DNA of 44,866 bases, taken from Rozella allomycis CSF55. Taxonomy: Eukaryota > Rozellomycota. Positions 10,361 to 21,516 of the stretch are shown in pieces. Where the stretch lies: the NCBI GenBank assembly GCA_000442015.1, contig KE560987.1:1-44866 (forward strand), read 5' to 3'. Numbering within the stretch: the stretch's first letter is position 1; each line of letters opens with the position of its first letter. The position numbers and the translations under genes were made by a program. Under the pieces are notes generated by a model. That model was not told where the DNA came from. It was given only the letters and a program-made list of their open reading frames with translations, and did not search any database.

Positions 10361-11439
10361 ATGATACCTCGATTATATTTATTGTTTGCATTTTTCCCAT
10401 ATTTTTCAGCAAAAATAATATCATTATTGTCTAATGAAACATATCAGGATCGTATGGCGTCCTTTGGAGAGTTTTCAAGTTCATTATCTGGGTTTCTAAT
10501 TCCAGTGAGTTATCTAGGGTCTTCAGAAAAGGGCTGTTCCCAAATTGAATATCCATTTTATGGTCTTGTAACAATTTTGTTATAAAATAATAGAAACCGG
10601 TAAAGACAGAATCTTTTTCAGCATTTCCATGGATCGCACTTGTGGAGAGAGGAAAATGCTCGTTTGTAGATAAAGCTAGAGCTATGCAAGCATCTGGAGC
10701 GTCAGGAATGATTGTGGGGGATAATGAGGATAGTGGTTTAGGATTAATTACGATGTATTCAGGTAGCGATGCTAAAGATGTTACCATTTATCCTACTTTT
10801 GTATCCAGGCATTCATATAATACTTTGTTAGAGCAATCGCTTAAAAACTTTCACGAGTTTGAAATAATTGACGAGTCTGATGCCGTAAAGAATCCAAGTG
10901 ATTGGGCTGAAAATGCAATTTCATGGAACAGGCACTTACTTCCTTCCTTGCCAATCGTAATAATTTCGGAAGAATACAACATTCAATGGCCATTGGTCGA
11001 TATCATTGTGATTGGCGCTTGTCTTCCAATTCTAGTGGGGGTCTTCATTTATGCCCTATGGAAAATAAGGAGAAGAAGGCAAAGATTACAGTCAGAAAAC
11101 AGACCCAAGATATCCCAAGAGAAGGTTAAATCATTGCCAATCGTTCCTTATTCTGGTCCGTTGGAAGAAGCATGCCCTATTTGTCTGGATGACTTTAAGA
11201 AAGACATGGATTTGAAGCAGCTTCCCTGCAGACATTTATTCCACGTAGAATGTATTGATTCGTGGCTTCTTAATCACAAAAATTTCTGTCCAATGTGTAA
11301 ACTTCCAGTTTTCAATGATGAAGCTAAAGGAGATCCTGCAGCAGATGAGGAAGCTGGGCTCTTGCAAAATGAAATAGTCCAATACAACACTTTCGATGAT
11401 AATCAAGCTAATGGCAATAATCAAGAAAGGCATGAATAA
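10361..11439 (+). CDS. PA-TM-RING E3 ubiquitin ligase
   Basis: The protein is a membrane ubiquitin ligase of the protease-associated, transmembrane, RING class (RNF13/RNF167/GRAIL-like), which acts in the endosome-lysosome system. In order it has a signal peptide (MIPRLYLLFAFFPYFSA), a PA domain with WIALVERGKCSFVDKA and ASGMIVGD, a transmembrane helix (VDIIVIGACLPILVGVFIYA) followed by basic residues, and a RING-H2 finger. The finger runs CPICLDDF, QLPCRHLFHVECIDSWL, NFCPMCK, giving the full C3H2C3 ligand set. One 26-nt intron at 10568-10593 joins the signal and PA regions. The acidic tail is about 40 residues. The stop TAA lies within GAATAAA. Confidence 0.9.
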
Positions 11440-11533
11440 ATATTTCGTTTAATTTCATTTTATTTCAATTCATTTTATTTTAATCTAGCGGAACAGGCTG
11501 TTTCAAAAGAAAGTGCTTTCTACAAACAGACAC

Positions 11534-12318
11534 CTATCTATCATTCCCGCCAATCTCAATTTGTGCCCCATCTTCCACCATTTGAACTTTAAGTCTCCTT
11601 GAATTCTTTTGCTTTATATATTCTTTTGACTTTTCCTCCATTTTAACAACTTCATCATCGTCGCAAATTTCTTCTATCCATTTTACTCTCATATTCATTA
11701 TAGCTTTCTTCCCACAGTGACAAATGGTCTTGATCTCGGTTAATTCATCTGCTAGAGCCAAAAGATACTGACTTCCTTCAAATGTATTGCCACGAAAATC
11801 AGAACGTAGTCCATAAGCCAATACTGGAATATTAAATTTTTCAATAATATGACATAATTGATATACTTGTTCTTTGGTCAAAAATTGAGCTTCATCTATT
11901 AAAATGCAATGATAATGTGATTGTAAGCCATCAATAGAATGTACCCATTTTGAAAGATATGTTTCTTCATTAGAAAAACCATTGCATTTTGCATTCAATT
12001 TCATTATCCTCTCCTCATCGTAAATATATGTTAAACATTCTAAAAAGTTAAACTCTGTGTCAAACATTATGGCATCTTCTTGAAGTCCAATCCTACTAGA
12101 GGTCTTTCCGAGCAGAAAGCGGTCTAGAAATAGCATTGAAGGGTCACATTCCACGTTTTCCCGGCATTTGGCGATTGATGGTATAAATAAAAGTGTTCGC
12201 ATCCCTCTCTCCTTGTAATTAAAACTGGACTGGAGGAGGGTGGTCGATTTACCAGCATTCATGGCACCTTTACCTTTTAATTTACCTAATTACTATAATA
12301 AAAGTATAATTTTGGCAT
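11534..12318 (-). CDS. tdk: Thymidine kinase, bacterial (E. coli Tdk) type, with early TAG
   Basis: The enzyme phosphorylates thymidine to dTMP for salvage. The N-terminus MPKLYFYYSAMNAGKST is almost the enterobacterial sequence, including the P-loop. It continues LLQSSFNYKERGMRTL, then SSRIGLQ, LIDEAQFLTKEQVYQL, IPVLAYGLRSDFRG and TICHCGKKA with a zinc cysteine pair. A 26-nt intron at 12268-12293 interrupts the P-loop strand, so this is a resident eukaryotic gene rather than contamination. The frame stops at a TAG (11534-11536), exactly where the family has tyrosine in GGN-x-R-Y. Downstream, in frame, VSVCRKHF with the last zinc ligands continues to a TAA at about 11480, and AATAAA follows directly. 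A segment of about 20 residues after RTLL looks like an insertion. Confidence 0.88.
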
Positions 12319-12631
12319 TGATGCAAATAATAACAAAGACTTATAGCCGATTGAAAAGTGAAAAATTGAAAATCCATTTTAAGAAAATCGAGTTACCGTG
12401 CTTAGTGCTATGAATTAATTTATGTCTCAGTCTCATCTGAGTCATCTCTGAAATTAAACGAAAGATGATCGTTTAGAGCCTTCTCCAAAATTTTGTGTAA
12501 TTATTGGTCACCTTTTTCTACTCATTATATTCCCTAAATATTAACAAATACAGATAAAACTAAAATTTCAAAACTGGTAATGATCTTTATCTAGCCCTGT
12601 ATTTTCCTTCTTGCTGTGGCGCTGCCGTTCC
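12319..12631. other. Spacer between thymidine kinase and UBL5
   Basis: This is a 313-base divergent promoter region. On the minus strand, near 12420-12490, a short open stretch reads ALNDHLSFNFRDDSDETET and then stops, which looks protein-like. I could not join it to a start codon with acceptable splice sites. It may be a tiny gene or chance. Confidence 0.4.
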
Positions 12632-12853
12632 ATGATAGAAGTAGTTTGCAACGACAGACTTGGAAAAAAGATCAGAGTCAAATGTAATTCAGACGATACA
12701 ATAGGAGATTTAAAGAAGCTTATAGCAGCGCAAACCGGTACTCGACCAGAAAAAATAGTTTTGAAAAAATGGTACAATACTTTTAAAGACCACATCACGC
12801 TTGAAGATTACGAAATACAGGACGGGATGAATTTAGAGCTATACTATCAATAA
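12632..12853 (+). CDS. HUB1: Ubiquitin-like modifier UBL5/Hub1
   Basis: Hub1/UBL5 is a 73-residue ubiquitin-fold protein that binds spliceosomal Snu66 and influences splice-site choice without a classical conjugation tail. The product here is exactly 73 residues, begins [19 protein letters not shown] and ends LELYYQ with the diagnostic double tyrosine and no diglycine. The internal segments [17 protein letters not shown] and ITLEDYEI are typical. There is no intron. The frame is open for seven codons upstream, but the family start is the ATG at 12632. The stop TAA lies inside CAATAAA. A splicing modulator is of interest in a genome with such small introns. Confidence 0.95.
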   Translation: MIEVVCNDRLGKKIRVKCNSDDTIGDLKKLIAAQTGTRPEKIVLKKWYNTFKDHITLEDYEIQDGMNLELYYQ

Positions 12854-12870
12854 AAGAATGGAATATTTAT

Positions 12871-14162
12871 TTAAGCCATAATAGAACTCAGTGCCGCTTT
12901 AGTCTCCGTTAAAAATGAACGATCTTCTGGGATTGGCTTGTATTTGACTTGTGGACTAAAAGACATTGTTCTACTGGTTTGATGAATATCAACAAAGTCT
13001 GTTCTCTGAGTGGTTATTCCTTCAAATTTGAACCCGTTCTTCATGTAAGGAATAATTCTTTTCTGTGGAGGCTTTGGTGTAGGCCATGCTGTGTACATTG
13101 ATGATTGCTCGGAACGCCCTTCAAAATGCGTCTTATGAGTTAAAGAATCGATCTGGCTTGGCTTTATTGGCTGCACCTTATTGATAGCCCATTGCTGAAA
13201 GTCAGTTTTTTGTGTGCTAATTCCTTCAAAGTGTGCTTGGTTAGGATTATACTTTGCAGTTCTTTTTTGTGGGGGTTTAGGGGTTGGCCAAGCCTGGTAC
13301 TTTGTATGTTGCTCTGATTGCCCTTCAAATTTGTTCTTCTCAGTCAGCGAGTCAGTTTGACTAGGCTTTATAGGCTGTATTCTTTCTGATTGTACAAATT
13401 TGAAGTCAGAATGTTGCACGCTTTCACCTGAAAATTTTCCTGGAGATGGAATCCATTTGGCGGGAGGTCTAGGCTATGTTTATATAATTACTCTGTCTTA
13501 CTATTCTTCTCTTCACATTGTGAGAAATAAAGTCTGCGCGCATGATACTTGTAAACTCTCTATCTTCTGTCGGGGAAACAAAAACAGCTTTTGGCGTGAG
13601 AGGGCGCATATGAACAGGCCACGAGCGATACTGAGCAGAGCTCTCACTAACACCATCCATTTTGGCAGGATTTGGAGCGTAAGGTGCTCGCTCTCTTATT
13701 TTTCTGCGTTCCACAATCCAGCTTGGGAAATCGGCTTTGTTAGTAGTCATAGAATCGATTGGATTTGGGTTAGGAATGTATACTGCTTTTTCGTGCACAT
13801 AACGCTTAGGAATCTGTACTTGCTTATAATCATTATCATAAACAGAATGCCCTTCAAATGGCGCATCCTCTCTACGACTCCATTCATTGCGGACGGGCTA
13901 TTTAATGTTTAGGGATATCGTTTACTTTAGGTTTTTGTCTTGGTAGAACATGATGTTGAGTATACTTAGATTGGTTTTCAGTATCTCCTGCGAAATGACC
14001 GGTGTTCAGCGGGACATGGACGGGTTTGAAATTGTATCTTGCTGGAATCGGATGCTCAACATAACGCTCCCTGTACTCATCGACTTTTTGGAAAGGCACA
14101 TTAGAAGTTGCCCACTCCTCTGAGCTTTTTGGAATTATAGGCTTTGCTCTCTCTGGACGCAT
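12871..14162 (-). CDS. SAXO1: SAXO/FAM154-type axonemal microtubule-stabilising protein
   Basis: The spliced protein is about 411 residues with two 28-nt introns (13474-13501 and 13898-13925). It consists of degenerate repeats of about 30-40 residues built around aromatic-basic motifs such as TKYQAWPTPKPPQKR, SSMYTAWPTPKPPQKR and AQYRSWPVHMRPLTPK. These alternate with FEG(I/Q/R)S(T/E) and KTDFQQW-type pieces. Such Mn-like modules bind microtubules in SAXO/FAM154 proteins of flagella, basal bodies and centrioles. The short cysteine-rich N-terminus of animal SAXO1 is not visible; the first good ATG is at 14162. The end is basic and alanine-rich (LSSIMA). The stop forms TAAATAAA. Assignment is by repeat style. 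It fits with calaxin as a second flagellar gene. Confidence 0.8.
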
Positions 14163-14417
14163 CTGGCAATTGTTGGTAAGGCCGGCGATTTAATTCTACG
14201 AACAGATACTTCTATTTTAAAATTACTCAAGGAAATTTAATTATTAAATACAAAATTTAATTTCTTTTCGTTATTTATTTAGAACGGAACTCATAGATTC
14301 ATGATGATATTTTTATCGGAATTCTTTGTCCGTAACGTTATAACTTTTAACCAAATTCCTAAATAGCATGAATATATTACATTCTTTTTAACTTTTTCAT
14401 TTGTTTATCTTCTCTAC

Positions 14418-16271
14418 ATGGGCGCCAAAACTCTAAACTTGACAGTAAACGGTTAATTTAAAGGAAAAAGAAATTAGACAAGTTTTCAAAAAGAAATTCT
14501 GATATTAATGCTGCCCCAATCATTAAAGAGCTTCAAAGTATTCTTGATTGCAGGGAAGACATTATTGAAGAGAATAATAGACTCATGAAAGTGATTGAGG
14601 AATGTCACCATAAAATCGATCAAAGAGATAAACAGGTATTTCTTAATTATTCCAANGATAGACTCATGAAAGTGATTGAGGAATGCCACCATAAAATCGA
14701 TCAAAGGGATAAACAGGTATTTCTTAATTATTCCAAGTATTTAATAGATAAATGAATTAATCGGAGTCCACAAGCGTCTGCAGGAACAACATGAATTGAA
14801 ATCTAAAAAACTACAAGAGGAGAAGTCAATACTCCAGGAGAATTTGGAGTATATTAATAATACAATTAAAACTTTTGCATCCAATCTACCAAAGAATATA
14901 CGAGAGACTAATACTCAGCATTTCGTTAATGATCTCGGCCAATGTGGATGTTTGAGTTATAATGAGAAAGGTAGCTATGAAACCTTTTTTAGTGATTTAT
15001 TGAAATTCATTGGCGCAATGGATATGAAAATCAGGTAAAAAAACAAGCACTTTGTTTTGGGCAAAGAGATTCACATTGGCAAGGGAAAATCGAAACTACG
15101 CTAAATAACATTAAAAATGACAATTACTTGCTAAATACAGCCGTATGTGTCCTCTCGACATATTTTTAGGTTGTTGAATTGGGCCAAAAGCTTGAATTAA
15201 TGCAAAGGCAAAGGGATGAAGCAGTGATGTGTTTTAACAACTTAAATGAAAAATACACTTCTACTATTGATGAAATAGATAAAATCTGTAAAGATAATAA
15301 GGTTCTTGAAGAGACCAAATCTAAGTTGTTGGTGGATATCCAAACACTAGAGAAAAAACTCGCTATACTTGAAAATGAACAAACTGAAAGTGTCCGTCAA
15401 ATTGAAACTTTTAGTTTAAAAGAATCAAATCTTATTGATAAAGTGAAAATACTGGAACAGAGCAACACGACATTGGAATCTCGCTTAAATGATGAAATAC
15501 ATGAAAAAAATGAAAAGGAGCATAAATTACGATTGTTAGAGAATAAAATGGTAGAATTAAGTAGAAGTATAGACTGCGAAGTAAAATGGAATTCATTTCA
15601 ATTTAGCAACATCTCGCTTTTAACGAATCGAAGAGAATCCAGGCGCAATTAGAATGCAAGGAACGTATTATTTCATCCGAAAGAACTAAAATCACGCAAT
15701 TAGTTAAAGTAAAGTATATATCATATTCCAATAATCTGAATCAAGAGGAATATCGAGAAAAAGTATCAGCCTTAAAGGTCTCCTTGAAGAAGTTTATAAT
15801 GCTTTTGAAAAAATCAAACAAGAAAATACGGCTGGAGACTCAACAAAGGGTAAAATGAAAGTTCCCATTATTTTAGCTTGAAAGTCTGGACGGTGAGAAC
15901 CGGAAATTAAGAAATGCGTTAAACCATCTAATCAACAAAGAAAACGAAATCACCAATGAAGTAATTGCGAGAAAGTCATTGATAGAAGACGAGGGGTTTG
16001 AAAAGTTGTTTAAGAATGTCGAAAAGGTAATTGAATCGATACAATAAACTAGTTATAGTTTGCAAACGCCCTTGAAGTAATTGAAAATAATCTTGATTGC
16101 TCTGGAGATTCTTCATTTTCTGATTTTTTACTAGAAGAAAGCAAGGAATACATAATTAAGGACAACAAAAAATGCCATTCACCTTGTCCACTAGGACAAT
16201 TTCAATCGTTAGATGAACTTTATAAACTAAGAGACAACATTATAGAAATCAAAAAAGTAGTTTTCGAATAA
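14418..16271 (+). CDS. Long coiled-coil protein of unknown function
   Basis: I do not recognise the family. Splicing introns of mostly 26-39 nt gives a protein beginning MGAKTLNLT-KLDKFSKRNS. It is rich in Leu, Glu, Lys and Gln heptads, as in the segment NKVLEETKSKLLVDIQTLEK, and ends IIEIKKVVFE. A non-coiled patch with FVNDLGQCGCLS and FFSDLLKFIGAMDMKIR lies near residues 110-150. The end has a paired-cysteine segment, CHSPCPLG. The exon at about 14490-14640 is followed by an N (14656) and a second, slightly different copy of its 3' end plus intron start, so one copy is probably an assembly artefact. The stop TAA lies in GAATAAA. A centrosomal, kinetochore or tethering role is possible but unsupported. 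Confidence 0.7.
14577..14736. repeat. Diverged duplicate flanking an N (coiled-coil gene)
   Basis: Bases 14577-14655 and 14658-14736 are near-identical, differing at about two sites in the coding part. They are separated only by the N at 14656. The repeat spans the exon end and the start of the following intron, so keeping both would duplicate an exon-intron boundary. It reads best as two allelic contig ends placed side by side. Confidence 0.85.
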
Positions 16272-16308
16272 AATCGACATTTTCAGACTGACAAATATTT
16301 CTTATTTT

Positions 16309-17884
16309 CTAAATAGACAATGTATTTATTGTAGGAAAAGATACCGTGATGCCCTTCAGTTTATCAGCGAGTGGAGTGGAGATTTCAGCTATAAAGTCAT
16401 GCGGAGATTTAGACATGTTAACTTTGGCTTCAAAAAGTGTTCGTAATCCCAAATATGCGAATGGAACAAGATCATCACGAAATGGTGTTAGCATTTCCGT
16501 TCTTTTTTGTAATAATAAATCAGTCAACAATTCAGCCAGAAAATTTTGTATTAATTTTCTGACGTCATTGTAAAGGGACACAAGCAAAAATTGTCTGCTC
16601 TCATTGTAAATGGAAGAAATAGTGTTTGCAGCTACAGCTAAAGCGGGATAATTCATTAGAGGTATNCAGGGATACAAGCAAAAATTGTCTGCTCTCATTG
16701 TATATGGACGAAATAGTGTTCGCAGCTACAGCTAAAGCGGGATAATTCATTAGAGGTATTGGCGGGCTCAAGTTGGATGAATTCTCTTCGTTTGATTTTA
16801 TAGTTGGGATATTTTCTTGATTTTGATTTGAATTTAAAACATTGCGAAACAAATCTAAACCTGCATTCACTGGATTGTTAAGCTTTGCCAAAAATGCATC
16901 CTGGAAAATTGGAACTAAAAGAGGCCAAAAATCAAACGAAATACGGGCTAGAGAAAAGCTAAAATACATACATTGAGTGAATATTCCGTAAAAAGCGGAT
17001 GTAGATTCAAGAAGCTGTAATTTGGATGGGAGAAATTCAAGAAATTTTGAAATGAATGGATGAAATTTGACCGCCAAAATTGTTCCCGTTGCCATTTCTT
17101 TTGACTCTAAAGAATCTTCAACATTAGAAAAAATCGATTGATATTGCATTCCTATTTCGAGTAGATAATCTCTGTAATGCTGAATATACTGTTTTAACAA
17201 GGTCTCAGTATCAAGTTGATGTCCCACACTGTCATGTTTCAAAACTTTATTCAATGCTATCAATCTGTTATCTAGAAACCAAGAATGAAGATTAAACTCA
17301 GCACGTAGTTTTCGCAATACCCCTATTATCTTCATGCAATTAATGAGAGAAATGTTCTGTTGCAAATCTGACTCCAATTTCTTTACTAATTGCTTTTGTT
17401 TTGAATTAACTTCTGGCTCAATTATATCTGATAAAAAATTGAGTTTCGGTTTATTGTCGAATACTCTTCTAACGTGACAGACAAGTTCAACATAGTCATC
17501 CAGTCTATCATTCTTTAAACACTCATCAAGGACAGGTGAAACATTTAATAAATCCTTGATTAATTCCAAATTATCTAATTCGCATCTCCATTCGGTGAAT
17601 TCCTTTTCCAATACATTACAGTTGTTGAATATTTGATCTGCTTTGTTTTGGAATAACGAGAGAGACTCAGTTTGAGTCGATGTTTTTGTTTGTAATTCAG
17701 ATAGTGAGTTTTGTATACATTTTAAGGAATTTAGACAATGGATTATTGATGAGGAGTTGTTGTGAGACATTTCGTCCAACTCTTGATCAATTTCTTTTAT
17801 CTTGTCTGATAATTTTTGCGTTTCATTTGTAAAGGAAATTGAGGATTTTGATGATTGAGTTGATAGGAGGCCTGGGGACTGCAT
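16309..17884 (-). CDS. COG8: Conserved oligomeric Golgi complex subunit 8
   Basis: COG8 is part of lobe B of the COG tether for retrograde vesicles at the Golgi. The N-terminal 130 residues form a coiled coil with the family order. The VSPVLDECLKNDRLDDYVEL segment follows, then QNISLINCMKIIGVLRKLR and the highly typical FTQCMYFSFSLARISFDFWP near residue 330. The C-terminal part has PPIPLMNYPALAVAANTISS and YNESRQFLLVSLYNDV and ends FPTINTLSI. Length is about 490 residues after allowing for the duplicated segment at the N (16666). No intron is needed. A CAATAAA hexamer lies within the last codons. Identification rests on order and motifs and is good. Confidence 0.85.
16574..16759. repeat. Diverged duplicate flanking an N (COG8)
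   Basis: Bases 16574-16665 and 16668-16759 repeat the same COG8 codons with a few substitutions, separated by the N at 16666. COG8 reads sensibly with only one copy. This is the same pattern as at the other N positions and points to two diverged haplotypes or strains. Confidence 0.85.
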
Positions 17885-18083
17885 TGACCAAAAATTCGAA
17901 ATTTAGGAAATTGATTCAAGTTTTTTAGGCATGAAACGAGAAGAAAATCAAAATACTGGATTAAATGATAATCTCAAGATTTAGATTCAGCTGGCAAAGA
18001 ATACGAAATAGTTAAGACCAAAACCCAGTGTTGCCGTTAAATTAAGAATATTAAAATAAGCCTAAAGGTTTTAAGGATATTTA

Positions 18084-20664
18084 TTAAACGATAAATTTAT
18101 TTCGACGGCACAATTCATCCAAAACACTATCAATTTTTTGATACCACGTAAGCAATTCTTCAGGAGTGTCTGCATAAAATTCTACAATAGAATCATTCAT
18201 CAAATGAAATTTAAAGCTATTAGAAATTGGAATCTCAGTGTAATCAGGACCGGAGACAATTAATTCAATTCGTTTGACATTCTTTAGGTCAATTTCTAAC
18301 CTTGGTGTATGATCCTTGATCAACAATAGATATCACGCGTACCATTTCATGATAACCCAATAGAAACTGCCCCCAAAGTCGGAAATATCTTCGGCGAAAA
18401 AACTTCAGGTGAATTTTAATGATGTTTTTTACTTTTACGTCTAAACCTCTTTGTGAAAGATAACCATCACAAAATAGAGTATTGTAGAAATATAAGTCGT
18501 CCACAAATTCCATTGCATCAGAAACATGTTGTGGAACGTTGCATTTCTATTAAGTCATGAATGGACTCTTACGTATCTAGTCAAATCTTTATTGCTTAAA
18601 TAAAATAGTTGAACAGAAACATTCCCAGAGAGTTTTTTATTAAACGGGACTTTAATTTCAAAGATAGTTTTATGTGCCTTTTTTAGAATGACTGAATCAA
18701 TTGAAATTCCATCAATTGAGGCTAACGTTTCATCTTTTCCATGAAAGCTCATTTCTTCATCCTTCTTTAATAATCTTCTAAAAGAAAATGATTGATCAAC
18801 AGATTTTGATTTACTGCAAATTTCAATTGAAATGGAATGAATCTGATTGCTTATTTTGCTTTTTAATTATTCAAATATTTATTACAAATAACTTTCTTCA
18901 GATAGATCAACATATTCTTTAAAGGCAATGACCGGGGATCCAATATGTTCTTGTTGATCTAAACTGAATTTAACAATTAATGGTAGCGCTTCAACTCTAA
19001 AAGCTTGAATATTCAATTGCGATAATTTATTTACTCTTTCAAATCCCTATTATTTCTTACTTTTAACAAATAATCTCCCTTGATTATCAAAAGTATCCAT
19101 TTCTCCTTTTTGTTCAAAGAATGCTGTATGACCCTTCATTTCAGCTCGTTTCTTTAATAATCTTTCATGACATTCTTTTTGCTTTTGTAAAATCAATTCT
19201 CGATCTTTTTGTTCACCTATTATAGGCGCATAGGGGATTGAATCTGTTGACTCCTTTGTTAACATGCTTGAACTCTTTTCCAGAGATGCTTTTGATGGTG
19301 AAAATTGAATTTCATGTATTTCTTCTTTATGAATTTCTTCCTTTGAATCAATTTTATCATTTGACGCCTTCGTTTCCTCTTTCACTCTGCTTTCTGGTTT
19401 TCCCTCTTCTTTCGTTATTCCGCTAACACTTTCCAAATTTCTCACCAAAGACTCAACAGAGCCTCTCCTTTTTTCATTGAAGTTGATTTGTTGTTTATTT
19501 TTATCATCTCTCAAATTATCAGATTCCGATTGACTGTTCCCTGTTTCAAATACAGATTTTAAAGCTTTGACGCTGGATTGTCGTGTAAGTCCAGTATTTA
19601 CTAAATCAATGTTTTTCTTTTTAATATTTAATGGCTCTACTGGTATAATAATTTGTCTTGGTTCCTCCACAACCCTTTCTTCGCATAGTTGACTTTCGCT
19701 GGTTTGTTTCTTATTATCTAGTTCTTGGACACTTTGTCTCCTAGAAAGGGAATCTTGCTGTCTGAGGCCATTAAGAATATCTTTGACGCTCACAGATTGT
19801 CTTTCTGGTTTTCTCAACGAAACAGATTTGAAATCATTCCATTTGGGTAGATCATCCTCATTATTAGTCTTCAAATTAATATCAGGCATCGATCTTTCAA
19901 GTCTCACTGATTCTCCATCTTCACTATATTCCACGGATATAGCGGTTGACATTCGTCCTGAGCTCAGCGAGGCTAATGTATTTTGTTTTCTCACTTTCTT
20001 GTCACTAAGAGAATGTCTTATTGTATTTATTTTGGAAGAGTTTTGAGTCACATATCTTTTTAGTATCTTGATCGTGTCTTCATCATCCGGAGCGACAACG
20101 TCCAGAGCATTGAATCCAAGCATATTAACAATGTTAGCATCGGCATTGTTATCTAACAATACCTTCACAAGATCTTTTTCTCCAAGAAAGGCCGCTAAAT
20201 GGAGCGATGTATTCGAATAACTTCCCCATTTTTGGTTTACACCGTCCTCAGGAGTGACCTTAGTACATAACAAATTGTGATTCTACCTTGGCCAGAAATA
20301 TAATGGTTTCTTTTCTCTTATTAATGACATCCTCGTCTTCTTCATAATCCATCTGCAAAAGTGACCATTGAAGGGCATTGAGACCAGAAGTATCGAATCC
20401 CAAAAATTTTGATGCCTCTTTGGACAAACTAGGGTGATACGTCTTTTCAACTTTCAGCTGAATATTCGATAAATGCCTGGGTTTAGCAATGGCAAAAGTA
20501 AATGATTTGGTAGCGTTGGGAGTTTGGCACGTTAGCCCTTCATTTGTTTGAACAAAAGGAGATTCAAGAATTAATTTCTTCAGAGATTCAATTTTGTTTT
20601 CTACAACGGCTGACGTCCATTCTGATATGATATTGTCATTCATTAATGATTTGTTTATGTTCAA
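18084..20664 (-). CDS. Ankyrin-repeat protein with C-terminal anillin/Bud4-like and PH domains
   Basis: Six introns of 26-30 nt join several frames into about 804 residues starting at the ATG at 20664. Residues 1-190 carry ankyrin repeats (GLNALQWSLLQMD, NTSLHLAAFLGEKDLVKVLL, ADANIVNMLGFNALDVV). The middle 330 residues are charged and probably disordered. The C-terminal 280 residues resemble the anillin/Bud4 module: a C2-like start GRLFVKINKLSQLNIQAFRV, LIVKFSLDQQEHIG, then a PH domain with LFCDGYLSQRG, FFRRRYFRLWGQFLLGYHE and a final helix ELLTWYQKIDSVLDELC. Such modules bind septins, Rho and membrane at the division site. The intron near 19040 uses a GAG acceptor. Stop and AATAAA overlap. 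Confidence 0.7.
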
Positions 20665-20790
20665 ATTTCAAAAATTAAAGGGAAAAAAAGTTACAAAGTA
20701 ATGTGGTTACTTTTCATGAGCTTTGAAATAATACTTTTTAATCACAAATTTTTTATTTGAAGTTGATTGATTGGGTAATTTCAGAAACCG

Positions 20791-21462
20791 ATGCCTCACG
20801 CGAAAATAGCCCCTTCGTTACTGTCCGGAGACTTTGGAAAATTAGCAGATGAATGTAAAATGTTACTTGAATTCGGTGCTAACTATTTGCATATGGATGT
20901 GATGGATGGTCACTTTGTACCAAACTTGACAATCGGTGCTCCAGTGATCTCTAGTCTCCGAAAACACATTGACGGTTATATAGATTGTCATTTGATGGTG
21001 ACTCATCCTTTACAATGGGTTGATGATTTTGGAAAAGCAGGAGCAAACAATTTTACCTTTCATGTAGAGTCGGAGGACGATCCAAGTCAAGTCATAACAA
21101 AAATTAGAAATAATTATAAAAATATGAATGTTAGCATGGCTATAAAACCTGATACACCCGTGGAAAAGATTCTCCCATATGTTGATCAGCTGGATATGGT
21201 TTTAGTGATGACTGTGGAACCCGGTTTTGGAGGCCAAGCATTTTTGACTAGTTGCTTATCTAAAGTTGCATATTTAAGGGAAAGGTATCCTGATTTAGAC
21301 ATTCAAGTTGATGGGGGACTCTCCATGGACACGATTGACGCAGCGGTCAAAGCAGGTGCTAATGTAGTAGTCGCTGGAAGTGCCATTTTTAAGGCTAATT
21401 CTCTATCTCAAATGATAAAGGCATTGAAAAGTAGAATCATTCAAGGTGGGTTTCCAGAGTAA
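20791..21462 (+). CDS. RPE1: Ribulose-phosphate 3-epimerase
   Basis: The enzyme interconverts ribulose 5-phosphate and xylulose 5-phosphate in the pentose phosphate pathway. The 223-residue protein is a complete TIM barrel of normal length. Visible motifs are IAPSLLSGDFGKLADE, the metal-site block YLHMDVMDGHFVPNLT, DCHLMVTHP, NFTFHVES, MTVEPGFGGQAF, IQVDGGLS and NVVVAGSAIF. The two histidines and two aspartates that hold the metal are all present. There is no intron. AATAAA occurs about eight bases after the stop. The final strand and helix are complete, so the gene looks functional. Confidence 0.97.
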   Translation: MPHAKIAPSLLSGDFGKLADECKMLLEFGANYLHMDVMDGHFVPNLTIGAPVISSLRKHIDGYIDCHLMVTHPLQWVDDFGKAGANNFTFHVESEDDPSQVITKIRNNYKNMNVSMAIKPDTPVEKILPYVDQLDMVLVMTVEPGFGGQAFLTSCLSKVAYLRERYPDLDIQVDGGLSMDTIDAAVKAGANVVVAGSAIFKANSLSQMIKALKSRIIQGGFPE

Positions 21463-21516
21463 CTAAAATAAATCTTCTTTATTGTCTTTTGATTTCAAAC
21501 CAAATTTGCTAAACAA

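Noticed and set aside
12420-12525. Tiny minus-strand gene ending in FRDDSDETET
   Set aside because: The peptide looks protein-like, but no phase-correct splice from the nearby ATG at 12525 could be found.
14577-14736. Genuine exon duplication in the coiled-coil gene
   Set aside because: The copies meet exactly at an N and include intron sequence, the same pattern as at unrelated loci.
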